Origin: Moritella sp. 5 | Lineage (GTDB): Bacteria > Pseudomonadota > Gammaproteobacteria > Enterobacterales > Moritellaceae | Reading direction: 5' to 3' | Length of the DNA stretch: 64,000 nucleotides | NCBI RefSeq assembly: GCF_018219455.1 | Contig: NZ_CP056122.1 | Coordinates: forward strand, 4,620,001 to 4,684,000 | Part shown: in pieces, positions 27,781 to 38,857 of the stretch | Numbering within the stretch: the stretch's first letter is position 1 | How the letters are laid out: the number at the start of each line of letters is the position of its first letter | Notes under the pieces: model-generated | Database searches by the model: none | What the model was told of the DNA's origin: nothing | Seen by the model: only the letters and a program-made list of their open reading frames with translations | Translations under genes and position numbers: made by a program

Positions 27781-30120
27781 GTGTCTAAATTAGCTATTCT
27801 GATCGCGCAAGAAATTAATGCGCATGTACGCCAAGTTAACGCTGCAATTACCCTACTTGATGACGGGTCGACCGTCCCTTTTATCGCCCGCTATCGAAAA
27901 GAAGCCACTGAAGGCTTAGATGATGGTCAACTAAGAACATTAGAACAGCGCCTGACCTACTTACGTGACTTAGAAACGCGCCGTGAAACAATTTTAAAAA
28001 ATATCGCCGAACAAGATAAGTTAACCCCACAGTTAACCGCCGCTATCAATAATGCTGAAACAAAAACGCGTTTAGAAGATCTCTACCTACCTTTTAAAAC
28101 AAAGCGTCGAACTAAAGGACAAATAGCAATTGAAGCAGGACTAATCCCACTTGCTGAAACGCTTATTGAAAACCCACAACAACAACCTCTGCAGCTTGCG
28201 AAACAATTCACCACATCAGAGAGTAATTTTTCTGAACCAGAGCAAGTTTTAGAAGGGGCTAAATTTATTCTGATGGAAAAAGCGAGCGTTGATGCAGAAC
28301 TGATTGCTAAAGTCCGTAAACAGTTACTTTCTCACGCAACGCTTGAGTCAAAAGAAAATAAAAAAACAGCCACAGAAGACAGCAAATTCAAAGATTATTT
28401 TGCCCACAGTGAGGGGATTAGCAAAGTACCATCACACCGCATGTTAGCCATGTTACGCGGCAAAAATGAAGGTGAGCTACAAATAGGTTTGAATGCAGAC
28501 CCTGAATTTACCGAGAAAAATGCAACCAGCTATTGTGAAATAATCATCGCCAAACATTTGGGTATTCATTATCAAAATAAACCCGCTGACGAATGGTTAA
28601 AATCAGTCGTTCACAGCAGTTGGAAACAAAAATTACTCAGCCAATTAGAAACTGAACTTATCGGTAAAATGAAAGAATCGGCGGAAGTGGAAGCTATCAA
28701 AGTATTCGCAGCCAACCTAACTGCATTGCTCATGGCGTCGCCAGCGGGACCAAAAGTAACACTTGGACTTGATCCAGGATTACGTACAGGTTCCAAAATT
28801 GCCATCGTTGATGCAACAGGTAAATTACTCGATCACACAACCATCTATCCGCATGTACCACAAAAGCAATGGCAACAATCGCTGTCGACATTAGCGACTT
28901 TGTGCCAACGCTATAACGTTGAATTAGTCAGTATTGGTAACGGCACCGCATCTCGAGAAACAGATAAGTTAGTCGCTGAGTTAATTAAAGCGAAGCCAGA
29001 GCTTAAATTACAAAAAATCATGGTCAGTGAAGCCGGTGCATCAGTCTATTCTGCATCAGAGTTAGCAGCCAACGAATTTCCACAGCTTGATGTTTCTATT
29101 CGAGGAGCCGTATCCATTGCTCGTCGTTTACAAGACCCACTTGCCGAGTTAGTTAAAATCGACCCGAAAGCAATTGGTGTTGGTCAATATCAGCATGATG
29201 TAAACCAGACCTTGTTATCAAAGCAACTCGACATTGTCATTGAAGATTGCGTAAATAAAGTCGGGGTTGATGTTAACTTAGCATCAGCAGCCCTACTCTC
29301 TCGTGTTGCAGGATTGAACAAAACCATTGCTGAAAACATTGTTAATTATCGTAATGACAACGGTCCATTTAGTAAACGTAGTGAACTAAAGAAAGTTGCG
29401 AGATTAGGTCCTAAAGCTTTTGAACAATGTGCCGGATTCTTGCGTATATTAAACGCGAAAGACCCGCTTGATAGCTCAGCAGTTCATCCTGAGTCATATT
29501 CCATCGTGAAAGAGATTACTCAAAAGACAGGGAGAAAAATTACCGATATTATTGGTAATAGTGAAATACTGAGATCGCTTGACCCACAAGATTACACAAA
29601 TACTAAAGTGGGGATACCAACGGTCATCGACATTCTGCAAGAGCTAGAGAAACCAGGTCGAGATCCAAGACCCGAATTCAAAACAGCAACATTCAAAGAC
29701 GGTATTGAAAAAATAACAGATTTAGAACCAGGGATGTTATTAGAGGGTATAATCAGTAATGTGACTAACTTTGGTGCCTTTGTTGATATCGGTGTTCATC
29801 AGGATGGTTTAGTCCATATTTCTGCACTAACGAACCGTTTTGTAAAAGATCCCCATGAGATTGTGAAAGCTGGTCAAGTAGTCAAAGTTAAAGTGACAGA
29901 AATTGATATAGCCAGAAAGCGTATCGCACTCACAATGCGGTTAGATGATGACATAGTACAACGTAATACTTCAGAATCAGATAAGAACCAAACGGTTGTT
30001 AATAAAGCAAAACCATACAAGCAACCAGAATCAAAAAAACAGAATCAAACTGAAAATAGAAATACATCGTTCGGTAACAATGCCTTTGCTGACGCGTTTA
30101 AAAATGCAAAGAAACGTTAA
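27781..30120 (+). CDS. tex: Tex-family RNA-binding transcription accessory protein
   Basis: 779-residue cytoplasmic protein related to eukaryotic Spt6. An N-terminal helical domain ([24 protein letters not shown]) is followed by a YqgF/RNase H-like domain ([17 protein letters not shown], about residue 327), helix-hairpin-helix units (about 490-560) and a C-terminal S1 domain (about 650-720, [26 protein letters not shown]). The start is GTG with AAGGAT upstream. The polar Gln/Asn/Lys tail after residue 725 is low complexity. Exact function remains unclear; it is linked to RNA metabolism and sometimes toxin expression. Confidence 0.95.
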   Translation: MSKLAILIAQEINAHVRQVNAAITLLDDGSTVPFIARYRKEATEGLDDGQLRTLEQRLTYLRDLETRRETILKNIAEQDKLTPQLTAAINNAETKTRLEDLYLPFKTKRRTKGQIAIEAGLIPLAETLIENPQQQPLQLAKQFTTSESNFSEPEQVLEGAKFILMEKASVDAELIAKVRKQLLSHATLESKENKKTATEDSKFKDYFAHSEGISKVPSHRMLAMLRGKNEGELQIGLNADPEFTEKNATSYCEIIIAKHLGIHYQNKPADEWLKSVVHSSWKQKLLSQLETELIGKMKESAEVEAIKVFAANLTALLMASPAGPKVTLGLDPGLRTGSKIAIVDATGKLLDHTTIYPHVPQKQWQQSLSTLATLCQRYNVELVSIGNGTASRETDKLVAELIKAKPELKLQKIMVSEAGASVYSASELAANEFPQLDVSIRGAVSIARRLQDPLAELVKIDPKAIGVGQYQHDVNQTLLSKQLDIVIEDCVNKVGVDVNLASAALLSRVAGLNKTIAENIVNYRNDNGPFSKRSELKKVARLGPKAFEQCAGFLRILNAKDPLDSSAVHPESYSIVKEITQKTGRKITDIIGNSEILRSLDPQDYTNTKVGIPTVIDILQELEKPGRDPRPEFKTATFKDGIEKITDLEPGMLLEGIISNVTNFGAFVDIGVHQDGLVHISALTNRFVKDPHEIVKAGQVVKVKVTEIDIARKRIALTMRLDDDIVQRNTSESDKNQTVVNKAKPYKQPESKKQNQTENRNTSFGNNAFADAFKNAKKR

Positions 30121-30151
30121 TAGTGAAATGACTATGTTATAAAATGAAATG

Positions 30152-30176
30152 TGGCGAACTTAGTTCGTCATTTTTT
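30152..30176 (+). terminator. Terminator after tex
   Basis: Hairpin TGGCGAAC / GTTCGTCA with a TTA loop and one G-U pair, followed by six Ts, 31 bp after the tex stop. Confidence 0.8.
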
Positions 30177-30217
30177 AGCTATTCTCTGCTAACAATTAAT
30201 GACATAAATCGAAGATG

Positions 30218-30244
30218 AAAAAAAAGGTCGCCTAAGCGACCTTT
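30218..30244 (-). terminator. Terminator of the str operon, after tuf
   Basis: Minus-strand hairpin GGTCGC / GCGACC with loop TTAG, extended by A-T pairs and followed by eight Ts. It lies 27 bp beyond the tuf stop. Confidence 0.85.
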
Positions 30245-30270
30245 CTATATATTGTTCAAACTAATCGAAA

Positions 30271-31455
30271 TTAAGCGATTACTTTAGAAACAACACCAGC
30301 ACCAACAGTACGGCCACCTTCACGGATAGCGAAGCGTAGACCTTCTTCCATCGCGATTGGGTTGATTAGCTCAACAACAAACTTAAGGTTGTCACCAGGC
30401 ATAACCATTTCAACACCTTCTGGAAGCTCTACAGCACCAGTGATGTCAGTTGTACGGAAGTAGAACTGTGGACGGTAACCTTTAAAGAAAGGAGTGTGAC
30501 GACCACCCTCTTCTTTAGAAAGTACGTATACTTCAGATTCAAACTTAGTATGTGGAGTGATTGAACCAGGCTTAGCTAGTACTTGACCACGTTCAACGTC
30601 TTCACGTTTAGTACCACGTAGAAGTGCACCAATGTTCTCACCAGCACGACCTTCGTCAAGCAGTTTACGGAACATTTCAACACCAGTACAAGTAGTAGTA
30701 ACAGTATCACGGATACCAACGATTTCTACTGCATCACCAACGTTAACGATACCTTGCTCAACACGACCAGTTACAACAGTACCACGGCCAGAGATTGAGA
30801 ATACGTCTTCGATAGGCATAATGAAAGGCATATCGATAGCACGTTCTGGATCAGGGATATATGAATCTAGCGCGTCTGCTAGTTCAATGATCTTGTCTTC
30901 GTACTCTTTTTCGCCTTCAAGAGCTTTAAGAGCAGAACCCTGGATAACTGGTAGGTCATCACCTGGGAAATCATATTCAGAAAGAAGTTCACGAACTTCC
31001 ATTTCTACTAGTTCAAGTAGTTCTTCATCATCAACCATATCACATTTGTTCATGAATACGATGATGAAAGGAACGCCAACCTGACGTGAAAGCAGGATGT
31101 GCTCACGTGTTTGTGGCATAGGACCATCAGTTGCAGCAACAACTAGGATAGCGCCGTCCATTTGAGCAGCACCAGTAATCATGTTTTTAACGTAATCCGC
31201 GTGACCTGGGCAATCTACGTGTGCGTAGTGACGGTTAGGCGTATCGTATTCAACGTGAGAAGTGTTGATCGTGATACCACGTTCTCTTTCTTCAGGAGCG
31301 TTATCGATTGATGCGAAATCTTTAGCTTCACCACCGTATACTTTTGCAAGTACGTTTGTGATTGCTGCTGTTAGAGTTGTTTTACCATGGTCAACGTGAC
31401 CAATTGTACCTACGTTTACGTGGGTATTACTACGTACAAATTTTTCTTTAGACAC
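30271..31455 (-). CDS. tuf: Translation elongation factor Tu
   Basis: 394-residue GTPase that delivers aminoacyl-tRNA to the ribosome. G1 [10 protein letters not shown] (about residues 18-25), G3 DCPGHADY (about 80), G4 NKCDMVD (about 135) and the switch I motif RERGITIN are intact. Domain 2 and 3 signatures such as [12 protein letters not shown] and [14 protein letters not shown] are present. It is the last gene of the rpsL-rpsG-fusA-tuf operon, so it corresponds to tufA. Whether a second copy exists elsewhere cannot be seen. Confidence 0.98.
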   Translation of the reverse strand: MSKEKFVRSNTHVNVGTIGHVDHGKTTLTAAITNVLAKVYGGEAKDFASIDNAPEERERGITINTSHVEYDTPNRHYAHVDCPGHADYVKNMITGAAQMDGAILVVAATDGPMPQTREHILLSRQVGVPFIIVFMNKCDMVDDEELLELVEMEVRELLSEYDFPGDDLPVIQGSALKALEGEKEYEDKIIELADALDSYIPDPERAIDMPFIMPIEDVFSISGRGTVVTGRVEQGIVNVGDAVEIVGIRDTVTTTCTGVEMFRKLLDEGRAGENIGALLRGTKREDVERGQVLAKPGSITPHTKFESEVYVLSKEEGGRHTPFFKGYRPQFYFRTTDITGAVELPEGVEMVMPGDNLKFVVELINPIAMEEGLRFAIREGGRTVGAGVVSKVIA

Positions 31456-31519
31456 GACGTGTACCTTCTAATTATCAGTTAAGCCTTTATCTTATGATAA
31501 AGACTACCAAAGTTAAACT

Positions 31520-33613
31520 TTATTTCGCTTCAATAATTTTGTCAGCGATGTTTTTAGGTGCTTCATTGTATTCAAGGAATTCCATTGAATACGAAGCGCG
31601 GCCCTGTGTAGCTGAACGTAGTGCAGTTGCATAACCGAACATTTCAGACAACGGAACCTTAGCATGAATAATTTTAAGACCTGAGTGGCCATCATCCATA
31701 CCATCGATCATGCCGCGACGACGGCTTACGTCACCAACAACATCACCCATCCACCCCTCAGGAGTGGTAATTTCAACTTTCATCATTGGCTCAAGCAAGG
31801 CTGGATTTGCATCCAATGCGCCTTGTCTGCAACCAAAAGAACCCGCGACCTTGAATGCCATTTCATTGGAATCAACATCGTGAAATGAACCACCGTAGAG
31901 TGTAACACGAACATCCATGATAGGATATCCAGCTAACACACCTTGATCCATCTGTTCTTTACAACCTTTTTCTACCGCTGGAATGAATTCACGAGGAACT
32001 TCACCATCAACGATTGCATCCACAAATTCAAAACCAGCACCCGCTTCAAGCGGTTCTAATTTCAGCAGAACATGGCCATATTGACCTTTCCCGCCTAATT
32101 CGCGAATGAATTTACCTTCTGCTTCAACTGAATCACGAATTGATTCACGATATGCAACCTGAGGCTTACCAACGTTGCATTCAACGTTAAACTCACGACG
32201 CATACGGTCAACAATAATGTCCAGGTGAAGTTCACCCATACCAGATATCAGAATTTGCGCTGACTCTTCGTCAGTTTCAACACGGAACGATGGATCTTCC
32301 GCCGCTAATTTACTTAGAGCGATAGCCATCTTATCTTGGTCGGCTACTGTTTTAGGCTCTACAGCAATTTGGATAACCGGTTCCGGAAAATCCATACGCT
32401 CAAGAATTACTTTATGATTAATATCACAAAGCGTATCACCAGTAGTGACGTCCTTAAGACCAATTGCCGCAGCAATATCGCCGGCACGTATTTCTTTCAA
32501 TTCTTGACGATCATTGGCATGCATTTGCACAATACGACCTAAACGTTCACGCTTCTGCTTAACAGAATTATAAACGCCATCGCCCGTATTGACCACCCCA
32601 GAATACACTCGCAGGAACGTAAGCGTGCCTACGAATGGGTCTGTCGCGATCTTAAAGGCTAATGCAGCAAAGGGAGCGTCATCACTTGATGGACAAGTAA
32701 TTTCGTTCTCGTTATCATCAATACCATTGATATCTTTCACTTCCGTTGGGCTAGGAAGAAATTCAACCACGGCGTCAAGTACCGCTTGTACACCTTTATT
32801 TTTAAAGGCAGAACCACAAGTCGCAAGTACGATCTCGTTGTTCAGCGTACGTTGACGTAAACCCGCTTTAATTTCTTCTTCAGATAATTCACCTTCTTCA
32901 AGGTATTTATCCATAAGCTCATCGTTAGCTTCGGCGGCAGCATCAACCAATTCTTCATGTAATTCTTCTGCACGCTCAAGTAGACCAGCAGGAATATCGC
33001 CATAACTAAATGACATACCTTGATCTGCTTCATTCCAGCTAATTGATTTCATCTTAATTAAATCAATTACGCCTTCAAACTCTTCTTCCGCACCAATGTT
33101 TAACTGGATAGGAACACAAGTCGCGCCCAGACGATTACGAATTTGGTCAATTACAGCTTCAAAATCAGCACCTGTACGATCCATCTTATTAACGAATACG
33201 ATACGTGGTACTTGATATTTATTAGCTTGACGCCAAACCGTTTCAGATTGTGGTTCAACACCTGATGCACCACAAAACACGACAACTGCGCCATCAAGGA
33301 CTCGTAAAGAACGTTCTACTTCAATCGTGAAGTCAACGTGTCCCGGAGTATCAATGATGTTGATACGGTGCTGCTTAAATTGCGCATCCATACCTTTCCA
33401 CATTGTTGTTGTCGCAGCAGAAGTAATGGTAATACCACGCTCCTGCTCCTGTTCCATCCAATCCATAGTGGCTGCGCCATCATGAACTTCACCCATCTTA
33501 TGTGAAAGACCAGTATAGAACAGAATTCGTTCTGTAGTTGTAGTTTTACCCGCATCAACGTGAGCACAAATACCAATGTTTCGGTAGAGCTCGATCGGAG
33601 TTGTACGTGCCAC
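31520..33613 (-). CDS. fusA: Translation elongation factor G
   Basis: 697-residue GTPase that drives ribosomal translocation and, with RRF, recycling. G1 [15 protein letters not shown] (about residues 17-31), G2 RGITITSA, G3 DTPGHVDFT and G4 NKMDRTG are intact. Domain IV has the loop [16 protein letters not shown]. The length is a few residues below E. coli EF-G (704). The gene follows rpsG by 68 bp and precedes tuf by 64 bp. Confidence 0.98.
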   Translation of the reverse strand: MARTTPIELYRNIGICAHVDAGKTTTTERILFYTGLSHKMGEVHDGAATMDWMEQEQERGITITSAATTTMWKGMDAQFKQHRINIIDTPGHVDFTIEVERSLRVLDGAVVVFCGASGVEPQSETVWRQANKYQVPRIVFVNKMDRTGADFEAVIDQIRNRLGATCVPIQLNIGAEEEFEGVIDLIKMKSISWNEADQGMSFSYGDIPAGLLERAEELHEELVDAAAEANDELMDKYLEEGELSEEEIKAGLRQRTLNNEIVLATCGSAFKNKGVQAVLDAVVEFLPSPTEVKDINGIDDNENEITCPSSDDAPFAALAFKIATDPFVGTLTFLRVYSGVVNTGDGVYNSVKQKRERLGRIVQMHANDRQELKEIRAGDIAAAIGLKDVTTGDTLCDINHKVILERMDFPEPVIQIAVEPKTVADQDKMAIALSKLAAEDPSFRVETDEESAQILISGMGELHLDIIVDRMRREFNVECNVGKPQVAYRESIRDSVEAEGKFIRELGGKGQYGHVLLKLEPLEAGAGFEFVDAIVDGEVPREFIPAVEKGCKEQMDQGVLAGYPIMDVRVTLYGGSFHDVDSNEMAFKVAGSFGCRQGALDANPALLEPMMKVEITTPEGWMGDVVGDVSRRRGMIDGMDDGHSGLKIIHAKVPLSEMFGYATALRSATQGRASYSMEFLEYNEAPKNIADKIIEAK

Positions 33614-33681
33614 AATAAATCCCTTACTAGGAAACCTAGACAGAAAGTAATTGACGCAGATTTAAAATCTGCGTCCAAAAA

Positions 33682-34158
<477 letters not shown>

Positions 34159-34239
34159 TTATTCCTCGTTGTGCTTCAGGTATTACCCAAAACTAATAAA
34201 TAGTTAACAGTTTGCTTGGCCTTACTAAACGAAGAATTA

Positions 34240-34614
34240 TTAATTCTTAGGGCGTTTAGTACCGTATTTAGAACGACCTTTACGACGGTCACTAACACCA
34301 GCTGTATCTAACGCACCACGAACTGTATGGTAACGAACACCCGGTAAATCTTTAACACGACCACCACGGATTAGGATCACGCTGTGCTCTTGAAGGTTAT
34401 GACCTTCACCACCGATGTATGAAGTTACTTCATAACCGTTAGTTAGACGAACACGTGCTACTTTACGTAGAGCCGAGTTAGGTTTTTTAGGAGTAGTAGT
34501 GTATACGCGAGTACAAACACCACGACGTTGTGGACAAGCTTCAAGAGCAGGAACGTTAGTTTTTGTAACGTTTCTTACGCGAGGCTTGCGTACTAATTGG
34601 TTAGTAGTTGCCAT
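34240..34614 (-). CDS. rpsL: 30S ribosomal protein S12
   Basis: 124 residues, decoding-centre protein. [22 protein letters not shown] and the streptomycin-related loop [13 protein letters not shown] are intact. Lysine occupies the usual position in KKPNS, so the sequence predicts a streptomycin-sensitive type. It is the first gene of the str operon and has its own strong promoter (34676-34704). Confidence 0.98.
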   Translation of the reverse strand: MATTNQLVRKPRVRNVTKTNVPALEACPQRRGVCTRVYTTTPKKPNSALRKVARVRLTNGYEVTSYIGGEGHNLQEHSVILIRGGRVKDLPGVRYHTVRGALDTAGVSDRRKGRSKYGTKRPKN

Positions 34615-34675
34615 TTAAAATAGCTCCGTTGAGTTTTTTACGTGTGAAAAATCATCCCTAATATAGGGACGCAGA

Positions 34676-34704
34676 ATTTTAGTCATTGAGCCTTTAGCTG
34701 TCAA
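34676..34704 (-). promoter_or_regulatory. Promoter of the rpsL-rpsG-fusA-tuf operon
   Basis: Minus-strand consensus -35 TTGACA (34699-34704), 17-bp spacer and -10 TAAAAT (34676-34681), followed by TCTGCGTCCC. Transcription would start near 34669, so the transcript begins almost at once with the hairpin TCCCTA / TAGGGA (34655-34669). The promoter lies in the 228-bp gap between tusB and rpsL. Confidence 0.85.
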
Positions 34705-34842
34705 GCATAAGAACAGTATTATTGAAAATAAATCAGTTTATTCACCAATAAATCGTAAATAAACTGCTTTTACAACACTACTAGATAAAAACTTACCCAT
34801 AGTTTATAGGGCAACAATGAAAATTCGTACAGTTAAGCTTCT

Positions 34843-35133
34843 TTAATTCCAAGTCTGTACTTGTAAATGCGACACAGTAAGATCAACAAATTCTAGATAG
34901 CTAACTTGCTGACCTAGAATACATTTTAACCCTCTCGCATCCAGATCTTCAGTTAAAGTGTAAACACTTATCTTCGGTAGGAGATCTTGAAGTATTTTAG
35001 CATATTTATGCTGTGATGCCGTAATGACGACAGCATCTTGAATAAAGACCAGCGCATCACCCTCATTGAGATAAGCTAGACTGTCAATAAATGTGTTTTT
35101 TGAGAACGGCGACGATTTAATAATGTGAAGCAT
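34843..35133 (-). CDS. tusB: Sulfurtransferase complex subunit TusB
   Basis: 96-residue DsrH-like protein. With TusC and TusD it forms the complex that relays sulfur from TusA to TusE and MnmA for 2-thiolation of the wobble uridine of tRNA Lys, Glu and Gln. The start is the ATG at 35133 (MLHIIKSSPF, as in E. coli MLHTLHRSPW), with GGTGAT upstream. An open TTG start at 35151 adds six residues and is less likely. NEGDALVFIQDAV and LTEDLDARG are family features. tusD, tusC and tusB are tightly packed. Confidence 0.93.
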   Translation of the reverse strand: MLHIIKSSPFSKNTFIDSLAYLNEGDALVFIQDAVVITASQHKYAKILQDLLPKISVYTLTEDLDARGLKCILGQQVSYLEFVDLTVSHLQVQTWN

Positions 35134-35147
35134 GATGTTATCACCAG

Positions 35148-35504
35148 TCAAAAATTCAAAATAATAGCATGCTGGCGTATACGCTGATTAATTTCTAGCT
35201 GTGGTAAACGTTCAGCATCGATAATCAACTCAATATCGCTTATACCTCGCTCTAGGAGCGAGTCTGCGCACACATAAATGTTTTCGATATCATATATGTC
35301 AAACAGTCCAAATGTAGGCGCAAAATCCCGACAAGCGATATCTTGAGGCTTTTGATTGCAAACTAACTGATAAACGCCATCGCCAATAAAAAAAACACTT
35401 AACTCTTCCGTTAATGCAGACGTAGCAAGGATGGCGTCTTGTGTTTCTCTGGCTAGACTGGTGCCATGAGGAACTTGACGAGTAACAAACGCGGCTCTCA
35501 ACAT
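35148..35504 (-). CDS. tusC: Sulfurtransferase complex subunit TusC
   Basis: 118-residue DsrF-like subunit of the TusBCD complex. VPHGTSLARETQDAILATSAL, FFIGDGVYQL and FGLFDIYDIENIYVCADSL follow the E. coli TusC pattern closely, and length matches (119). ATG at 35504 is preferred; an in-frame TTG four codons upstream (35516) is an alternative. It lies 22 bp after tusD. Confidence 0.93.
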   Translation of the reverse strand: MLRAAFVTRQVPHGTSLARETQDAILATSALTEELSVFFIGDGVYQLVCNQKPQDIACRDFAPTFGLFDIYDIENIYVCADSLLERGISDIELIIDAERLPQLEINQRIRQHAIILNF

Positions 35505-35526
35505 ATTTTCAACCAAATGTAGATAA

Positions 35527-35925
35527 TTAAAACTGGATAACCCGATCAGCAGTCATAATCGACTCTGCTAATTGACCTAATCCGGTTAATTGAAATGGTA
35601 ACTCAAGATTAAACTGATTCTTCCCAGTCCTCTCCGCTTCATTTTGATCAATAACACCACGCCTTAGCGCTGCACCTGAACATATATCTAAAGGAAATAG
35701 ATGCTCACGAGCCATCACAAGCCAAGCATTATATAAATCAAATTCATCCGCAGCTGGAGATGTCAGTGTTGAACCATTAAGCACACCATCATTATAAAAA
35801 AATACGCGTTGAATAGTATGACCTAACTCAATCGCTGATTTAACATAATGATAGGCGCTTAAAGCATCTTGACTACCATATGCTGGACCTGTAACAAGCA
35901 CAGCAATAGTGACCGATTTAGACAT
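35527..35925 (-). CDS. tusD: Sulfurtransferase complex subunit TusD
   Basis: 132-residue DsrE-like subunit, the catalytic member of TusBCD. The family motif TGPAYGSQDALSAYHY is at about residues 12-27. The persulfide-carrying cysteine is in DICSGAALRRGV (about residue 82). It begins 12 bp after ridA on the same strand, so ridA-tusD-tusC-tusB may be one transcript. In E. coli yheO occupies the upstream position. Confidence 0.95.
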   Translation of the reverse strand: MSKSVTIAVLVTGPAYGSQDALSAYHYVKSAIELGHTIQRVFFYNDGVLNGSTLTSPAADEFDLYNAWLVMAREHLFPLDICSGAALRRGVIDQNEAERTGKNQFNLELPFQLTGLGQLAESIMTADRVIQF

Positions 35926-35937
35926 AAATAGGCCTAA

Positions 35938-36321
35938 TTAAAGCGTGTAAGCGATAGCTTCAACTTCAACTAATACATCTTTCGGTAAACGGGCAACTTC
36001 AACACATGAACGTGCAGGTGCATTCTCAGGGAAATAACGTGCGTATACTTCATTGAAAGTAACAAAATCATTCATATCACTCAGGAAACATGTTGTTTTA
36101 ATTACTGTATCGGCACTTGCATTCGCCGCTTTTAGTACTGCCATTAGATTTTCCATTACTAATTCAGCTTGCTCTTTGACGCCACCTTCAATAATTTCCA
36201 TCGTCTCTGGCACTAATGGGATCTGTCCTGAAGTAAAAACCATATTACCAAGTTGATTAGCTTGTGAGTACGGACCAATTGCAGCAGGTGCATTCGTTGT
36301 AGAAATGATTTTTTTACTCAT
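35938..36321 (-). CDS. ridA: Reactive intermediate/imine deaminase RidA
   Basis: 127-residue YjgF/YER057c/UK114 protein that hydrolyses toxic enamine/imine intermediates such as 2-aminoacrylate. Start at ATG 36321 is chosen because GGAAC precedes it and MSKKIISTTNAPAAIGPYSQ is the usual N-terminus; the open frame runs 18 codons further upstream. The active-site arginine is in ARSCVEVARLPKD (about residue 105), and YSQAN and EVEAIAY are typical. It is divergent from pyrB, a familiar neighbour in gammaproteobacteria. In E. coli ridA is next to pyrBI. Confidence 0.94.
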   Translation of the reverse strand: MSKKIISTTNAPAAIGPYSQANQLGNMVFTSGQIPLVPETMEIIEGGVKEQAELVMENLMAVLKAANASADTVIKTTCFLSDMNDFVTFNEVYARYFPENAPARSCVEVARLPKDVLVEVEAIAYTL

Positions 36322-36545
36322 TGTAAGTTCCATAAATTTATCAATGCTCCCATATTCAGAGCGAGTATATTGCACTATTTATACGCATTATATTTAATAA
36401 CACGCATAATAAGCAAATCTAGAGCAACGAATAGTTTAAACTTTATAGGTTTTTTTTACATAAAATTAATTTGATTAGTGCTTTCTGTCGTTTTTATTTT
36501 AAGCTAAAATTACCAATTGTGTTTAGCGGATTAGAGGATTAACGA

Positions 36546-36608
36546 ATGTTCATATCATTAGACCATAGAACTCTCTCCCTATGCATGCAAACTTGTAAAG
36601 CCTCATAA
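36546..36608 (+). CDS. pyrL: pyrBI leader peptide (20 residues)
   Basis: A 20-codon reading frame (MFISLDHRTL then SLCMQTCKAS) with a good ribosome site, AGAGGA 7 nt before the ATG. Its stop codon (36606-36608) lies inside the first arm of the attenuator hairpin. A ribosome that follows RNA polymerase closely would therefore prevent the hairpin from forming. This is the logic of E. coli pyrL, where slow transcription at low UTP couples translation to transcription. The peptide itself does not resemble the longer 44-residue E. coli PyrL; the call rests on layout. Confidence 0.78.
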   Translation: MFISLDHRTLSLCMQTCKAS

Positions 36609-36631
36609 CTATTCATATGAGGCTTTTTTTT
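36597..36631 (+). terminator. pyrBI attenuator
   Basis: Hairpin with arms AAAGCCTCATA / TATGAGGCTTT and an 8-nt loop, followed by eight Ts, 29 bp before the pyrB ATG. It overlaps the end of the leader peptide frame. Confidence 0.88.
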
Positions 36632-36659
36632 GGATAATTCTGATCATCAGGGCACAAAA

Positions 36660-37592
36660 ATGGTAAATCCGTTATTTAGAAAACATATAGTATCTATCAA
36701 TGATATGTCACGTAATGAGCTAGAACTTATTGTTAAAACTGCGGCAAAACTAAAAAAACAGCCACAGCCCGAGCTTTTAAAAAACAAAGTAATTGCGAGC
36801 TGTTTCTTTGAAGCATCAACACGAACACGATTATCATTCGAAACGGCTATCCAACGATTAGGAGGGGCTGTTATTGGCTTCGATAATGCTGGTAACACAT
36901 CACTTGCGAAGAAAGGTGAAACGCTTGCCGATTCAATCAGTGTGATCTCAAGCTATGCGGATGCATTTGTGATGCGCCACCCCCAAGAAGGTGCAGCAAG
37001 ACTGGCATCAGAATTTTCCAACGTTCCCGTAATTAACGGCGGAGATGGCTCTAATCAACATCCCACACAAACATTACTCGACCTATTTTCAATTTACGAA
37101 ACACAAGGCAGTTTAGATAATTTAAATATCGCATTGGTGGGGGATCTTAAATACGGTCGAACAGTTCATTCTTTAGCACAAGCCCTTGCTAAGTTCAGTG
37201 GCTGCAAGTTCTATTTTATTGCACCAGATGCATTGGCGATGCCTGAATATATCTGTGATGAGCTTGATGAGCACGATATCAGCTATGCCTGTTATAACTC
37301 GATTGAAGAAGTCGTGCCTGAAATCGACGTGTTGTACATGACTCGCGTACAAAAAGAACGTTTTGATGAAACAGAGTATCAACACATGAAAGCAGGGTTT
37401 ATTTTATCAGCCAGTTCATTAAAGAATGCGAAAGATAATCTAAAAGTGCTTCACCCATTACCACGTGTTGATGAAATCACTGTCGATGTGGACAAAACGC
37501 CATACGCGTATTACTTCCAGCAAGCTGAGAATGGTGTCTACGCACGTGAAGCATTACTTGCTCTTGTATTAAACGAAACAATCGAAGGATAA
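36660..37592 (+). CDS. pyrB: Aspartate carbamoyltransferase catalytic chain
   Basis: 310-residue enzyme of de novo pyrimidine synthesis: carbamoyl phosphate plus aspartate to carbamoyl aspartate. The carbamoyl-phosphate motif [13 protein letters not shown] (about residues 50-62), the 80s-loop [21 protein letters not shown] (about 134) and [11 protein letters not shown] (about 264) are intact. The ATG at 36660 gives the N-terminus [15 protein letters not shown], like E. coli MANPLYQKHIISIND. The open frame reaches a TTG at 36630 within the attenuator tail, which is not a credible start. It is followed 4 bp later by pyrI, making the allosteric holoenzyme. Confidence 0.97.
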   Translation: MVNPLFRKHIVSINDMSRNELELIVKTAAKLKKQPQPELLKNKVIASCFFEASTRTRLSFETAIQRLGGAVIGFDNAGNTSLAKKGETLADSISVISSYADAFVMRHPQEGAARLASEFSNVPVINGGDGSNQHPTQTLLDLFSIYETQGSLDNLNIALVGDLKYGRTVHSLAQALAKFSGCKFYFIAPDALAMPEYICDELDEHDISYACYNSIEEVVPEIDVLYMTRVQKERFDETEYQHMKAGFILSASSLKNAKDNLKVLHPLPRVDEITVDVDKTPYAYYFQQAENGVYAREALLALVLNETIEG

Positions 37593-37596
37593 GATA

Positions 37597-38058
37597 ATGA
37601 AAAGCAATCACATGCAAGTCGAAGCTATCTGTAATGGCTATGTTATCGATCACATTCCATCGGGACAAGGTGTGAAGATCCTCAGACTATTTAGTCTTAC
37701 AAATACAAAGCAGCGTGTTACCGTTGGTTTTAACCTTCCAACTCATAATGGTGCGAGCAAAGATTTAATTAAAGTTGAAAACACTGAGATAACCAAGTCA
37801 CAAGCGAATCAATTAGCACTGCTTGCACCAAATGCAACCATTAATATAATTGAAAATTTCGAGGTGACAGATAAGCATGCGTTAGCATTGCCAAAAGAAG
37901 TTGAAAACGTATTTCCGTGTCCAAACTCAAATTGTATTACACACGGAGAACCGGTTATTTCATCTTTTACCATTAAAATGATCAAAGGTAATATCGGTTT
38001 GAAATGTAAGTATTGTGAAAAAACTTTTTCAAAAGAAATTGTAACAGAACAAGTTTAA
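37597..38058 (+). CDS. pyrI: Aspartate carbamoyltransferase regulatory chain
   Basis: 153-residue subunit that binds CTP and ATP and holds the catalytic trimers together. The allosteric domain starts MQVEAICNGYVIDHIPSGQG. The C-terminal zinc domain has cysteines in CPNSNC (about residues 108-113) and CKYC (about 137-140). It is co-transcribed with pyrB under the upstream attenuator. Confidence 0.96.
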   Translation: MKSNHMQVEAICNGYVIDHIPSGQGVKILRLFSLTNTKQRVTVGFNLPTHNGASKDLIKVENTEITKSQANQLALLAPNATINIIENFEVTDKHALALPKEVENVFPCPNSNCITHGEPVISSFTIKMIKGNIGLKCKYCEKTFSKEIVTEQV

Positions 38059-38113
38059 CTTAATACAGAGCTGTTTCTCACTGATACAGCTCTGTTATAA
38101 ACGCTTTATAGTA

Positions 38114-38674
38114 TTATTTTGTTTTCACATCAAAACACGCTTCTAATTCCGCTTTAATTTCCTTAAACCCTTTTTTACGTAATAATTCAACATTACGTTC
38201 AGGGATTTCCTCTGGGTTCGGGAATACTCTCAATACGCGCGCCATCTCATCTTCACGAATAATGTGCAGTATTGGATAAGGTGAGCGATTAGTAAAGTTA
38301 GCAGCATCTTGCATTGTCGTGTCATCAAAACGATACTTAGGGTGCATATGCGCTAATTGATAAACACCTTCATAATCCTGTATTTCCAATAAATCGTTCG
38401 CATAATCAATTAAGTCCAGGAAATCATCAAAGTTGCTGCTCAATTTAGGAATAACAACTAATGTTGTAGCTATCTCTTCATTGGTATCTAAACGAATAAA
38501 CTCAGCATTAACACATTCTAATAACTCAGTTAAATCAGTCCCATCAAGTACTGCACAATGAATTGTTTTTCGCTCTAATTCTTTTTTCGCAAAAGGACAA
38601 AGATTGTATTTCACAATAATATCTTTCACCCATTTTAGCGTCTGTAACTTAATTATCTCATGGTTATCAGTCAT
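38114..38674 (-). CDS. DUF1415 family protein
   Basis: 186-residue soluble protein of unknown function. The family landmarks are visible: NLCPFAKK near residue 26, LAHMHPKYRFDDT near 108, and FTNRSPYPILHIIREDEMARVL near 127. The conserved cysteine, histidines and arginines might form an active or metal site, but no reaction is established. AGGA precedes the ATG. It lies between pyrI (convergent) and the end of the rRNA array, on the array strand but beyond its terminator. Confidence 0.85.
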   Translation of the reverse strand: MTDNHEIIKLQTLKWVKDIIVKYNLCPFAKKELERKTIHCAVLDGTDLTELLECVNAEFIRLDTNEEIATTLVVIPKLSSNFDDFLDLIDYANDLLEIQDYEGVYQLAHMHPKYRFDDTTMQDAANFTNRSPYPILHIIREDEMARVLRVFPNPEEIPERNVELLRKKGFKEIKAELEACFDVKTK

Positions 38675-38792
38675 ACAAGGATCCTAAATATATGAATTTA
38701 ATTCGTTAACCACAAAATTAGTGATTTAACCTAAAGTGATGAAAGTATATTTGATTACATTTTAACTTTAACAGTTAATAATTTACAGATAT

Positions 38793-38826
38793 AAAAAAAG
38801 CCGATATCAATGATATCGGCTTTTTT
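38793..38826 (-). terminator. Terminator at the end of the tandem rRNA array
   Basis: Minus-strand hairpin with 10-bp arms GCCGATATCA / TGATATCGGC and a one-base centre, extended by A-T pairs and followed by seven Ts. It lies about 32 bp after the last 5S gene. It is the only convincing intrinsic terminator between 38793 and 55212. Confidence 0.92.
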
Positions 38827-38857
38827 CGTTCAAGACAGTGTCTTAAATCTAATTTAG

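Noticed and set aside
36630-36659. Upstream TTG start for pyrB
   Set aside because: It falls in the T tail of the attenuator and adds ten residues not found in homologues; the ATG at 36660 matches the family N-terminus.
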